A stretch of 64,000 nt of DNA, taken from positions 16,613 to 80,612 of the forward strand of contig NZ_QTYB01000011.1 in the NCBI RefSeq assembly GCF_003461955.1, in the 5' to 3' direction. A program made the position numbers and the translations under genes. The DNA comes from Ruminococcus sp. AM36-2AA. Its GTDB lineage: Bacteria; Bacillota; Clostridia; Lachnospirales; Lachnospiraceae. Below the pieces are notes generated by a model. The model saw nothing but the letters and a program-made list of their open reading frames with translations. It ran no database searches and had not been told where the DNA came from. This document shows positions 1-7,430 of the stretch, in pieces; positions within the stretch are counted from its first letter, which is position 1, and every line of letters starts with the position of its first letter.

Positions 1-2
1 TA

Positions 3-425
3 AGCATCACCATCAAGGAAGAAGACACCGATTTCTCCTTCTTCAAGTGTTTCTTGTTTATGAATGCCCTTCAATATATGGATGCCTATGATTACCGGAT
101 GAATTTGGGAAAACTGAAAAAGGAAGTGAACAATATCATTCTAATCTATGGACTTTGTGATATGGTCAACCGGGCAATGACATTGGTAAAATATTTCACC
201 CCGAATTTTGGAACCGAATATTATGATGTGCTTTATAGCTGCTTCTGCAGGCACAGAAAAATGGCGGACATGGAAATTATGCTTGAACTGGGGATGAGCC
301 GGGCAAATTTTTACCGGAAGAAAAAAGCAGCGCTCCGGTATCTGGGATATTATTTTTTTGAAATCGTAGTGCCACAATCTGCAAATAAACGATATAAGCC
401 ATCTTTTCCAGAAACGGAAGAGTAG
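3..425 (+). CDS. Hypothetical protein, 5' end outside the window
   Basis: The frame is open from base 3 to the TAG at 423-425, so the true start lies upstream of the window; ATG 60 is only an internal methionine. I do not recognise the family. The visible 141 residues are mixed helical. The stretch M-E-I-M-L-E-L-G-M-S-R-A-N-F-Y-R-K-K near the C-terminus looks like a helix-turn-helix recognition region, as in small phage or plasmid sigma-like regulators. No membrane segment is visible. It is followed by a hairpin at 435-466. Function is unknown and the HTH reading is an inference. Confidence 0.55.
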   Translation, partial: SITIKEEDTDFSFFKCFLFMNALQYMDAYDYRMNLGKLKKEVNNIILIYGLCDMVNRAMTLVKYFTPNFGTEYYDVLYSCFCRHRKMADMEIMLELGMSRANFYRKKKAALRYLGYYFFEIVVPQSANKRYKPSFPETEE

Positions 426-434
426 ATCTGAAAG

Positions 435-466
435 AGCCTGATGGAATCTCCCCTTTCCACCAGGCT
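435..466. terminator. Hairpin between convergent genes
   Basis: The arms agcctgatgg (435-444) and ccaccaggct (457-466) pair with one G-T. It sits between the + gene ending at 425 and the - gene ending at 500. Neither side has a strong T-run, so termination strength is uncertain. Confidence 0.4.
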
Positions 467-499
467 TATATATAATGGAATACTCCCCTATTCCCCTTA

Positions 500-709
500 T
501 TATTCCGCAGATTCTTCAGCTGCAGCTTCTTTCTTTTTTCTTGATTTGCCAGAAATCATTTTATGACCTGAGTAAATGGCCATAGCCATGCAGATCAGTG
601 AACTGAATGCAAAATATTTATGTGCTGATTTCATATCCTTATAGCCGGTGTAGCAAGTTCCGATCATGGAAACCAGCGCACCGATGGACCAGTATTTATG
701 TGATTTCAT
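500..709 (-). CDS. Small DUF6219-like membrane protein (copy 1)
   Basis: This 69-residue protein starts M-K-S-H-K-Y-W-S-I-G-A-L. It has two hydrophobic segments (about residues 8-24 and 31-48), then the motif G-H-K-M-I-S-G-K-S and a basic and acidic tail. I recall this as DUF6219; no function is known to me. AGGAGG lies just upstream of the ATG at 709. A close paralog sits at 48466-48675 in the opposite orientation, and the two share almost all of the first 58 residues. It appears to be a single-gene transcript. Confidence 0.8.
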   Translation of the reverse strand: MKSHKYWSIGALVSMIGTCYTGYKDMKSAHKYFAFSSLICMAMAIYSGHKMISGKSRKKKEAAAEESAE

Positions 710-775
710 TTGAACCTCCTGAGCTTTTTTATATCATACATCTTTTTAAGAAATATGCAAACTGGAATTTTCAAA

Positions 776-1378
776 TTAGTCTTTGCAAATAACCTTTGAA
801 CCTTCACCGTCAATTACAATTCCCTGACGGTTGTTAATTGGGCATAGATTCAAATCCGAAAACTCAGTCATTATTTTCTCGGTAACTTTCTTAAATGGTG
901 CTGTAAGATAATGCGGAAGAACATAGAAATCAATCAAATCAAGCCCTGCATCATCTTCTTGTGAGTAGTCCTCCGGCTTTTCATCCATTTGCTGGATATA
1001 TTGGATGCTTGGAGCGCATATAATTGCGCCTGCCGACTCGCCGATCATCAATTTTCCATTTGCCAATTCCTTTTTCAGCAGCCCATCAGTTCCCGTTTTA
1101 CGGAGCCGGTCCATAAGAAAAAAAGAATTTCCGCCGGTAAAATATATCACATCTGCATCTTCAAAAACAGACTGTATCGTTGAATAAGCCTCCGTTGAAA
1201 TATCAATTTCAGTTACGATTGCTCCCAACTTTTTGAATAATTTTCGAGCCGAGCCGACATAACCGGTGTAGCCTTCACGCAGCGAAGCTGTTGGAATAAA
1301 TGCGACTTTCTTATTTTCAATTTCTTCCTTTATCAGACTTCCTACACTTGAAAATTGCGAACATAAAAATAGTTTCAT
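776..1378 (-). CDS. Peptidase S51 family (dipeptidase E-like)
   Basis: This is a 200-residue class I glutamine-amidotransferase-like fold of the S51 serine peptidase family. The nucleophile motif G-E-S-A-G-A places Ser at about residue 115, and the L-P-H-Y motif supplies a His near 156. Family members cleave Asp-X dipeptides or cyanophycin-type substrates; the substrate here cannot be told. ATG 1378 is preferred over TTG 1381 because AAAGGAGA lies 8 nt upstream. The left repeat of IME-1 (1395-1405) touches this ribosome binding site, so the native promoter has been displaced by the element end. Confidence 0.82.
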   Translation of the reverse strand: MKLFLCSQFSSVGSLIKEEIENKKVAFIPTASLREGYTGYVGSARKLFKKLGAIVTEIDISTEAYSTIQSVFEDADVIYFTGGNSFFLMDRLRKTGTDGLLKKELANGKLMIGESAGAIICAPSIQYIQQMDEKPEDYSQEDDAGLDLIDFYVLPHYLTAPFKKVTEKIMTEFSDLNLCPINNRQGIVIDGEGSKVICKD

Positions 1379-1394
1379 CAATATTCTCCTTTAT

Positions 1395-1405
1395 AAATTC
1401 CGATT
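1395..1405 (+). repeat. attL core of IME-1
   Basis: The 11-mer aaattccgatt is repeated exactly at 9803-9813. Homology to the left end of IME-2 begins right here, which supports it as the crossover core. Confidence 0.75.
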
Positions 1406-1501
1406 GAGATTTCACCTGTTTTAAGAAATTTAATAACTGTTATATTTTATTATTAAATTCTTCGCAACCCCTTGAAAACACTGGATTTGTCGCAGGTGAG
1501 C

Positions 1502-1578
1502 TTTCCCTTATTATTTCCCTTGTGTTATATCGTCCCATCAGTGTTTATGCACTCTGATAAGGGCAAATACAAGGGCAA
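1502..1578 (+). repeat. Integrase arm-type repeats, left end of IME-1
   Basis: TTTCCCTTATTATTTCCCTT at 1502-1521 faces an inverted partner rich in AAGGGCAAA at 1558-1578. Equivalent inverted arrays occur near 9681-9730, 33801-33878 and 45162-45210, that is, at all four element ends. They are probably integrase/excisionase binding sites, by analogy with Tn916. Confidence 0.6.
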
Positions 1579-1691
1579 GAAAAATCTATAAGACAGTATA
1601 ACACAAAATAAAAGTGACATGGTGAACTGATTGAAATGCTTCTTAATTTTTGCTACTACTGATTGATTAAATGATAAGGAGATGGGATACG

Positions 1692-1928
1692 ATGAGAACA
1701 ATATTTGCAGAATACAATCCACAGTGCAACAGCATTGATGTATATACTAATACGGGCTATATACTCCGTATTGATTGTTGGGAAGCAGAAAAAAATTTAA
1801 GAACCACACCTGGATCTGATTGTGCTTTGACATCGCTTGCAATCGATGAGCCATTAGAATATGCAAGGTTATATCTTGATGGGAATTTACAGATGTGGGT
1901 AGATGCTGAAGATTCATTAGAGTTATGA
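1692..1928 (+). CDS. DUF6061-like small protein, left-end gene of IME-1
   Basis: This 78-residue protein starts M-R-T-I-F-A-E-Y-N. Its core reads L-R-I-D-C-W-E-A-E-K-N-L and it ends in an acidic stretch. ATG 1692 is chosen because the longer frame from 1671 would translate the ribosome binding site (aaggagatggg) itself, and the IME-2 copy (33993-34232) begins at the same residue. The two copies are about 80% identical. I associate the sequence with DUF6061, which has no known function. Its fixed place at the left end of both elements suggests an element-maintenance role rather than cargo (inference). Confidence 0.75.
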   Translation: MRTIFAEYNPQCNSIDVYTNTGYILRIDCWEAEKNLRTTPGSDCALTSLAIDEPLEYARLYLDGNLQMWVDAEDSLEL

Positions 1929-1982
1929 TTATTCCAATCAAAATCTACTAGAATTTATTAAAAATTAGCTTCATAATTTTAA

Positions 1983-2014
1983 AAGGACAGCCCTATTGCT
2001 ATGAGGCTGTCCTT
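1983..2014. terminator. Bidirectional terminator
   Basis: The perfect arms aaggacagcc / ggctgtcctt (1983-1992, 2005-2014) are followed by A/T-rich tracts on both strands. It would end the + gene at 1928 and the - MATE gene at 2062. IME-2 has a similar hairpin at 34332-34362. Confidence 0.75.
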
Positions 2015-2061
2015 AAAAATACAATAGATAAACCTAGATTATTCTTGCTACTATCTGATTG

Positions 2062-3381
2062 TTAAATTTTCTGTATTCCATATTGCAAATCTCCCTTTTC
2101 GCAATATTTTATTAGTATGAATGCCAGAATCGCTGAAAAAACACGTGCCAATACCGTACTCCACCATATCATAATCTGTCCACCAAATAAAGGTGGTAAA
2201 ACAAGCATAAATATCAGCATCAATACTGGTTCAATGAATGTAAGAATGTATGACAATCCACTTTTTTCAGTAGCATAAAATCCAGCTGTCGCTATTCTGG
2301 TAATCGCAACAAATGGTAATGACACTAAAAATATAGGTACAATTTTAGAAATCTCAATACTTACTTCATAAGAAGCTCCGAAAACCCCTCCAATATTTGC
2401 TCTGTTTACATACATGATAATTCCACCACAAACAGCAAGAATTATTGCAAAAATGTATGCCATTCTCTGAACTCCTCTCAGGCTTTCTTGATCCTTCTCA
2501 CCATAAAAACGGCTCATTAAAGGTTGACTTCCATCACCTACGCCCTGCAATATGAGATATATGATACAGATAATATAGGATACACATGCATAAGTTGCAA
2601 TAGCTTTTTCTCCCCCATAAGAAGCGGAGAATCGGTTTATAAACACCAATGAAATATTAGGAGTCAATGCTAGCCCAAATGGTGCAAGACCTACTCTGAA
2701 TATAGCGCCACACATTTCTTTTACATTTTTTAAGGATACATACACATAAAACTTTTTATTATATAATGCGTATATGATTGCAATTGCTGCAGTCACACCC
2801 TGTCCGGCTATTGTAGCTGTGGCTGCACCTTTCATGCCCATTTCATATATCCATACAAAGATAAAATCCAGAACAATATTGGTTATGAATCCACCAACCA
2901 TCGCAAACATTGACCAGAAAGAGTTTCCATAATTTCTAATGAATGGCATCATTCCAGTTCCAAGAATCTGCAATATTGCTCCAAGTGCTATAATTTTGAT
3001 ATAATCTGTCGCATTTGTTAATATAATTCCATCTGCTCCAAGCAATCCTAAAATTTTAGACGAAAAGGAGTAAATAATTATGGTACTGATAACACTTACT
3101 ATTACAAGAAGCCACCAGCTTGTAGCAATAAATTCTTCTGCCCGTTTTCCTTTCTTTTCTGCTGCATTAATTGAGTAATAAACAGCTCCTCCCATACCAA
3201 TTCCTGTTCCAAGAGCCTGAATCAAAGCCACAATCGGATATGCAATATTAATAGCCGAAAGTCCAGCATCTCCTATGGTATTGCCTACAAAATATCCATC
3301 CACTATCGCATATATTCCTGATAATGCAAATGCTATAATAGATGGAATAACATATTTAAAAAATAATGATTTATGATTCAT
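2062..3381 (-). CDS. MATE family multidrug efflux transporter (MepA-like)
   Basis: This is a 439-residue integral membrane protein with about 12 hydrophobic segments in two repeats, as in MATE antiporters, which expel cationic drugs in exchange for Na+ or H+. N-terminal residues include A-I-V-D-G-Y-F-V-G-N, and the sixth-loop motif is Q-P-L-M-S-R-F-Y-G, both typical of the MepA branch. ATG 3381 is preferred over the longer frame to 3435 because GGAAGGAGAT lies 10 nt upstream and the MarR gene stops at 3371, giving an 11-bp overlap and translational coupling. It is the cargo of IME-1 and presumably repressed by the MarR protein. Substrates cannot be predicted. Confidence 0.9.
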   Translation of the reverse strand: MNHKSLFFKYVIPSIIAFALSGIYAIVDGYFVGNTIGDAGLSAINIAYPIVALIQALGTGIGMGGAVYYSINAAEKKGKRAEEFIATSWWLLVIVSVISTIIIYSFSSKILGLLGADGIILTNATDYIKIIALGAILQILGTGMMPFIRNYGNSFWSMFAMVGGFITNIVLDFIFVWIYEMGMKGAATATIAGQGVTAAIAIIYALYNKKFYVYVSLKNVKEMCGAIFRVGLAPFGLALTPNISLVFINRFSASYGGEKAIATYACVSYIICIIYLILQGVGDGSQPLMSRFYGEKDQESLRGVQRMAYIFAIILAVCGGIIMYVNRANIGGVFGASYEVSIEISKIVPIFLVSLPFVAITRIATAGFYATEKSGLSYILTFIEPVLMLIFMLVLPPLFGGQIMIWWSTVLARVFSAILAFILIKYCEKGDLQYGIQKI

Positions 3382-3829
3382 TTTTCTTACAATCTCCTTC
3401 CTTGAAAAGTCTGATAAACAGCTCTGTATTATCATTAAGACTTTCTATATTCTCTAATCCCATTTTTTCGATTACATATATTTCTTTTGAGTGCAGTTTT
3501 TCTATGATATCTTTCGTATATTCCATTCCTGATTCTGTGAGGCATATCAGCTTATTTCTCTTGTCTGAATCATCAGATACCATATTGATGTATCCTTTTT
3601 TCTGAAAATCTTTTAGTATCGTATTTACCGTTTGCTTAGGTATATTCCATTTTTCACTTATCATTTTCTGCGTGCATCTTCCATTACTTTCATAAAATGA
3701 ATACAAAGCAAAAACTCCATTTGAAGACAGTCCCTGATCCTTTGACCATTCCTCATACATTGCTGTACATTCTTTCCATAAAGCATAATATCGTTGCAAC
3801 TGTATTATCATATTATTATCTTTTCTCAT
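3371..3829 (-). CDS. MarR family repressor of the MATE gene
   Basis: This 152-residue winged-helix protein carries the MarR signature D-D-S-D-K-R-N-K in the wing (about residues 89-96). The usual helical dimerisation ends flank it. ATG 3829 is chosen because AGGAGG sits 7 nt upstream; the longer frame to 3898 would run through the promoter palindrome. It is first in the operon with the MATE pump, and its own promoter is embedded in a 48-bp palindrome (3845-3892). That implies autoregulation relieved by a pump substrate, as in MepR/MepA. Confidence 0.88.
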   Translation of the reverse strand: MRKDNNMIIQLQRYYALWKECTAMYEEWSKDQGLSSNGVFALYSFYESNGRCTQKMISEKWNIPKQTVNTILKDFQKKGYINMVSDDSDKRNKLICLTESGMEYTKDIIEKLHSKEIYVIEKMGLENIESLNDNTELFIRLFKEGDCKKNES

Positions 3830-3844
3830 CTTTTTCCTCCTTAA

Positions 3845-3898
3845 ATTAGTACGAATCCGGACTTTTGTATTATAGTCCGAGTTCGTACTAATTGTCAA
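3845..3898 (-). promoter_or_regulatory. Promoter inside a palindromic MarR operator
   Basis: On the minus strand TTGACA (3898-3893) and TATAAT (3874-3869) are spaced 18 bp apart. Both lie within a palindrome whose outer arms are attagtacga (3845-3854) and tcgtactaat (3883-3892), with a second inner arm pair. A bound MarR dimer would cover both promoter boxes. Confidence 0.8.
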
Positions 3899-3984
3899 GA
3901 TTTATTTATATACTTTTTCTTTATATAAACAATCAATAGTCCCTTACTAAGGACAGGAAGATTATGAAATTTCCCTGTCCTCTT

Positions 3985-4953
3985 TTAATAATATCCTCGT
4001 TCTTCCATCCAGTCTTTCACATAACATCTGATTCCAATATAAATAATATGCGACAGTAATAGCAATACAATAAGATTTATCGGATTAGCGTTTTTAATCC
4101 ATTCTCCAAAGTAAATTACAACAGCTGTACTCGTTATCGCTACCACGATACTGATGATATCCCAACAATATTTCCGGTAGATTTTTCCTACCTGATAACC
4201 AATCCCGATTATCAGCCACCCGGTTATTACGAATAAAATTGCCATGACAGTACCGGCAATCAGCCAGTACACAATCCCGGAAAGAATACTGTTAGGTATT
4301 CCACTGCTTAACTGTCCGAAAGAGTCTGCACCTGTCACAAACTCCCGAAATAAACTTCCCATTCCTTTTCCTAACGCACCGAAAAAGACGATACAGTCGT
4401 TAAGGAAAACCGGCGAAAGAATCGCAGTAAACAGTGTTGTTGTTATGCTGTACCATGCCAGTAGAAACAAGATACTTTCATAACCAATCGTCATATTTTT
4501 ATATTTCTTTTCTAACTGGCTTTTACGGCTATCGCATTTTTCTTTTGCTTTCCGGTAAGCAGTACGGTCACATTTTTCACATTTCTCATAAGGCACTTTT
4601 TTCTCAACAGCTACCTCTACCGTCTTTTGGTGTGTCTGTGCATAAAGTTTTTCCTGCTCTGCTTTTTCATACTTAAATTTCCATGCCACGGCTTCTGCGT
4701 CGGCTCTTTTCCTGCTGTCTGTCTCGCTGGTCAATCGTTCCTCTGTTTGCCTTAATCTTGTCCGCAATGCTTCGATATTCTCGGCTCTGTTTTCGCTGTT
4801 CAATTTCTCGTTCAAGGTCAGCGATTCGCTTAGCTGCCTGTTTAGTTCCTGGATTGTCTGGTCTTTCTGATCCAGTTCGTCCTGCATCTGTTCGGTCATC
4901 AGCAGAAGTTCTTCCACCTGCCCGACGTTCTCTAAGTTTCTGCATTCGCTCAT
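3985..4953 (-). CDS. Mobilization-associated coiled-coil membrane protein (DUF6040-like)
   Basis: The protein has 322 residues. Residues 1-105 form a Q/E/L-rich coiled coil, followed by a C-E-K-C pair (about 128-131) in a basic region. From about residue 155 there are four or five hydrophobic segments. It ends in an aromatic, charged tail. Its homolog in IME-2 is at 39554-40519 with the same layout. Its first 280 bp overlap the 3' end of the relaxase gene (4673-6394) in another frame. I tentatively match it to DUF6040, known to me only as a companion of MobA/MobL relaxases. A role in anchoring the relaxosome to the membrane is inference. Confidence 0.72.
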   Translation of the reverse strand: MSECRNLENVGQVEELLLMTEQMQDELDQKDQTIQELNRQLSESLTLNEKLNSENRAENIEALRTRLRQTEERLTSETDSRKRADAEAVAWKFKYEKAEQEKLYAQTHQKTVEVAVEKKVPYEKCEKCDRTAYRKAKEKCDSRKSQLEKKYKNMTIGYESILFLLAWYSITTTLFTAILSPVFLNDCIVFFGALGKGMGSLFREFVTGADSFGQLSSGIPNSILSGIVYWLIAGTVMAILFVITGWLIIGIGYQVGKIYRKYCWDIISIVVAITSTAVVIYFGEWIKNANPINLIVLLLLSHIIYIGIRCYVKDWMEERGYY

Positions 4954-6394
4954 CGATCTCCCTCGCTTTCTCTATCTGCTGTTTAAGGTCAGCAATTCGC
5001 TGTTCTGTTTCTGCAATAAGCTGTTCTCGTTGTTCAGCTTCTGCGTTAATTCCTGCCATTGCTGATTCTCGTTTTCCAACTGTTCGATTCTGGTTTTCTG
5101 TTGCTCGATCTGTGAGAGCAGTTCTTCTGTATCTGGCAAAAGATTTAGCAGCCTGGATAATTCGCTGTTTAAGCTTTTTAAACTCTGGTTCTGCTCCTGA
5201 AAAGACAGGAGCTGCCTGTCCCGTTCCTGCAATTCCTGTACCATCTCTGCCATAAGATTCTGCTGTTCCTCGATCTGGTTTATCATTGTCTCCATCATGG
5301 GAATGACTTCCCGGCTTTCTTCTAATGTCACGCAATCGCTCCTTCCATTGTGTTAATGCACTGGATACTTTTCCAAAAGAAATCTGTATTTTATCCAGCA
5401 GTGCATTTTGTCTTTTTATGATCTGGTTTTCCTCTACTTTCCATGAAGTAGAGGATGTCTGTCCGTTTTGAAATTTCTCGTCAATTTTTCTGGCATCTGC
5501 GCCCTCATGGATCGTCGGTATCTCTAATTTTCCCTGCCTTGCATAAGAACGATGGTCAATGTGATTTTCCGTTTTCAAATGTGCATTACAGACGTTTGCC
5601 CATTCGCTCCGCCATAGCTCACAATTTTTCGGATTGTTCCACCCGGTAGCATCGGTTAATACACGTTTCCACTGTTTGCGGTTCCTTGTCCCGACTTTCT
5701 GGACTCCATTTTCATCAAGTACGGGGATTCGGATTCCATGACGGTCAGGGTTCTTTTTATCCTGCCACCAGTCCGGATGGGATTCATCCACCACAATATT
5801 TCCATTTTCATCTCTGACAAACTCCCAATCCTTGATTTCTTTGTTACCCCATGAGTGGTCTGAATTGAATGGTCGCAACGTCACCAATAAATGCACATGG
5901 GGATTACCATCTCCTTTATCGTGGATACTCCAATCCGCACACATTCCCTTATCTACAAAGGTCTTTTGAATATATTCAGTTGTATAATCAATCTGTTCCT
6001 GTCGGCTCCATTCTTTCGGAAGTGAGAACTCAAATGACCTGCCGAGTTGTGCATCTGAACTTTTTTCTATCCTCAAGACTTCATTCCATAAACGCTGCTT
6101 CTGAAAAGTAAGTTTGAATTTTTCCAGTGCAGCATTTTGGTTATCTGCCCTTTTATATCGGACAGATTTCTGGAACCGTCTGATATTTTCAGCAGGTACA
6201 TTCTGCCATTCCTGTGGTGCATTTTCACACATCAGCAGGCTGGTATAAACGACTTCTTTTTTTGAAGTATAGTAGCTGATCCTGCCTGTTTCTTCATTTT
6301 TCATCACATCGCCATTGAGATAAGCAGACGCCGATATGATGGATTTTCCTTTGCTGCGTCCAACAATCTTTACTGTATAATGAAAAATCGCCAT
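4673..6394 (-). CDS. mobL: MobA/MobL family relaxase (IME-1)
   Basis: This 573-residue protein begins M-A-I-F-H-Y-T-V-K-I-V-G-R-S, the classic MobA/MobL start; the Tyr near the N-terminus is a candidate nicking residue. The metal-binding motif is G-N-P-H-V-H-L-L-V-T. The catalytic HUH domain fills about residues 1-230. A linker and a long charged coiled-coil tail follow. ATG 6394 is preferred to the longer frame because IME-2's copy (40239-41960) gives exactly the same 573-residue length and has AGGAGG at the matching position. It nicks oriT (6645-6677) to start transfer. The last third of the gene is overlapped by two other coding frames. Confidence 0.9.
   Translation of the reverse strand: MAIFHYTVKIVGRSKGKSIISASAYLNGDVMKNEETGRISYYTSKKEVVYTSLLMCENAPQEWQNVPAENIRRFQKSVRYKRADNQNAALEKFKLTFQKQRLWNEVLRIEKSSDAQLGRSFEFSLPKEWSRQEQIDYTTEYIQKTFVDKGMCADWSIHDKGDGNPHVHLLVTLRPFNSDHSWGNKEIKDWEFVRDENGNIVVDESHPDWWQDKKNPDRHGIRIPVLDENGVQKVGTRNRKQWKRVLTDATGWNNPKNCELWRSEWANVCNAHLKTENHIDHRSYARQGKLEIPTIHEGADARKIDEKFQNGQTSSTSWKVEENQIIKRQNALLDKIQISFGKVSSALTQWKERLRDIRRKPGSHSHDGDNDKPDRGTAESYGRDGTGIAGTGQAAPVFSGAEPEFKKLKQRIIQAAKSFARYRRTALTDRATENQNRTVGKRESAMAGINAEAEQREQLIAETEQRIADLKQQIEKAREIDERMQKLRERRAGGRTSADDRTDAGRTGSERPDNPGTKQAAKRIADLEREIEQRKQSREYRSIADKIKANRGTIDQRDRQQEKSRRRSRGMEI
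4972..5331 (-). CDS. Small coiled-coil protein nested in the relaxase gene
   Basis: This 119-residue, almost purely coiled-coil protein starts M-T-L-E-E-S-R-E-V-I-P and is rich in Q, E, L and N. It lies wholly within the relaxase gene in another frame. The IME-2 counterpart (40538-40897) has the same length and roughly 70% identity. In the same stretch the relaxase frames diverge much more in their first half, so selection appears to act on this frame. I do not recognise a named family. A structural role in the relaxosome with the neighbouring coiled-coil protein is inference. Confidence 0.65.
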   Translation of the reverse strand: MTLEESREVIPMMETMINQIEEQQNLMAEMVQELQERDRQLLSFQEQNQSLKSLNSELSRLLNLLPDTEELLSQIEQQKTRIEQLENENQQWQELTQKLNNENSLLQKQNSELLTLNSR

Positions 6395-6620
6395 GCTCCG
6401 TTTCCCCCATTCTGCCGTATCCGGCTTTGATTTCCGGCAGGTAACGTTTTTCCTAAAAGAAAATGGTATCTGCCGGAGCACCCTCTGCGTAAGAGTGCCC
6501 TGTGCATAACAGCCTGCATGGAATGTGCCCCTCTGGCGAAGAGTGCCTCCTGCGGCATGAGCAGGTCTGGCTGAAAGCCCCGCCGACGGAACGAGCCCGG
6601 CAAGCGTAAGCGCAGACCGG

Positions 6621-6677
6621 TTGCCACCTGTGGCAAACTTATACGGACGACCTCTGGTTGTCCATAAGTGCGCCCTT
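6621..6677 (-). other. Predicted oriT of IME-1
   Basis: The stem GGACGACC/GGTTGTCC (6645-6652, 6656-6663) abuts ATAAGTGCGCCCT (6664-6676). This is the inverted-repeat-plus-nic layout of RSF1010/R1162-type oriT sites, whose core I recall as TAARTGCGCCCT. A second small hairpin ttgccac/gtggcaa lies at 6621-6636. The site sits in a roughly 330-bp non-coding gap between the DUF3847-like gene and the relaxase, and it is repeated almost unchanged in IME-2 (42211-42242). Confidence 0.75.
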
Positions 6678-6722
6678 CATAAAAAAGCAATGAAGGGAAT
6701 GGAAACTCCACTCCCTCCGGCA

Positions 6723-7037
6723 TTACACTTCCTCCGTATTTGCAACTGGCTCTTTCTGCATTGCCTTTGAGAAGAATTTCCCATTTGCTTCCTGCCTTTT
6801 TAAGAAGCCGATCAGCTTTGGGATATCATCTTCCTCAATCGCAGAACCCAGTACCGATTCCACTGCACCGCCAATCTGGCAGAGCCTGTGTGTCCGTTTT
6901 TTGGTTTCCACATCTTTCTGACGTTTCTTCAGTTCCCGTTTCTGTGCTGCATACTGTTTTGCTTTCTCAAGGCTTTCCTGTTCTTTCTTTTCCAACTGGA
7001 GCATACGCTCCTCATAACTCTTTGTTGATCTTGCCAT
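6723..7037 (-). CDS. DUF3847-like mobilization accessory protein (IME-1)
   Basis: This 104-residue, highly charged helical protein starts M-A-R-S-T-K-S-Y-E-E-R-M. It contains H-R-L-C-Q-I-G-G-A-V-E-S-V-L-G near the middle. The start at 7037 matches the homolog in IME-2 (42289-42603), which has a clear AGGAG; the longer frame to 7133 has no support. It is first in the mob operon, directly upstream of oriT and the relaxase. MobC-like relaxosome accessory proteins occupy the same position in other elements, so a DNA-binding helper role is likely but inferred. Confidence 0.75.
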   Translation of the reverse strand: MARSTKSYEERMLQLEKKEQESLEKAKQYAAQKRELKKRQKDVETKKRTHRLCQIGGAVESVLGSAIEEDDIPKLIGFLKRQEANGKFFSKAMQKEPVANTEEV

Positions 7038-7116
7038 AAATATCATCGTCCTTTCTTTTTTTCCAAACATAAGTTTCCTGTTGTCTGTCAGACGAAGTAC
7101 ATGGTATAATCTGCTT

Positions 7117-7183
7117 GCGTGTAGGTATATCATGACTCCGGTCTGATAGAACCTTTGGCGGTTTCTTCGGGAACCGCTTTTTT
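7117..7183 (+). ncRNA. Predicted small antisense RNA of IME-1
   Basis: A promoter TTGTCT (7081-7086), an 18-bp spacer and TATAAT (7105-7110) are followed about 45 bp later by a terminator. The hairpin runs 7158-7177 with a cTTCGg tetraloop, then six T (7178-7183). The transcript would be about 67 nt, on the strand opposite to the excisionase and mob genes, and complementary to the leader between them. IME-2 has the same promoter, body and terminator at 42643-42745. It contains no ORF of note. Function as an antisense regulator of mob expression is inferred. Confidence 0.6.
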
Positions 7184-7412
7184 AAGTTGAACCGTTTCTT
7201 GTGACTGCTTTCACATTTCCCTTATCCCTCAAGTCCCTGCCCTCGTTGGCTTCCATAAAAAGTTCCAGCATATCCGTTTTGATCAGGACTTTTCTCCCAA
7301 CCTTCAATACCGGAAGTTTCTTCCACTCTACCAACTTTCGCAGGGTGTTCCTGCCAATTCCCGTATAATCAGCAGCTTCCTCAATAGATAAGGCAATCTT
7401 TCTTTGCGTCAT
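7182..7412 (-). CDS. xis: Excisionase (Xis), helix-turn-helix type
   Basis: This 76-residue MerR-like winged helix starts M-T-Q-R-K-I-A-L-S-I-E-E-A-A-D-Y. The pattern G-I-G-R-N-T-L-R and a basic wing V-G-R-K-V-L-I-K are typical of Tn916-family excisionases. An AGGAGG-like site (ggaggtgg on the minus strand) lies directly upstream. It is divergent from the HTH regulator at 7588, sharing a control region with two palindromes. It directs integrase toward excision. The IME-2 copy at 42744-42974 is nearly identical. Confidence 0.88.
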   Translation of the reverse strand: MTQRKIALSIEEAADYTGIGRNTLRKLVEWKKLPVLKVGRKVLIKTDMLELFMEANEGRDLRDKGNVKAVTRNGST

Positions 7413-7430
7413 ATGACCACCTCCTTTCGA

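Noticed and set aside
6370..6723. 117-residue minus-strand frame across the oriT region, with a 119-residue counterpart at 41930-42289
   Set aside because: The protein similarity follows from near-identity of the DNA in the oriT block. The frame has no ribosome binding site of its own beyond the overlap with the upstream gene, and it runs into the relaxase start. Conservation is better explained by transfer-site function, although a coding role is not excluded.
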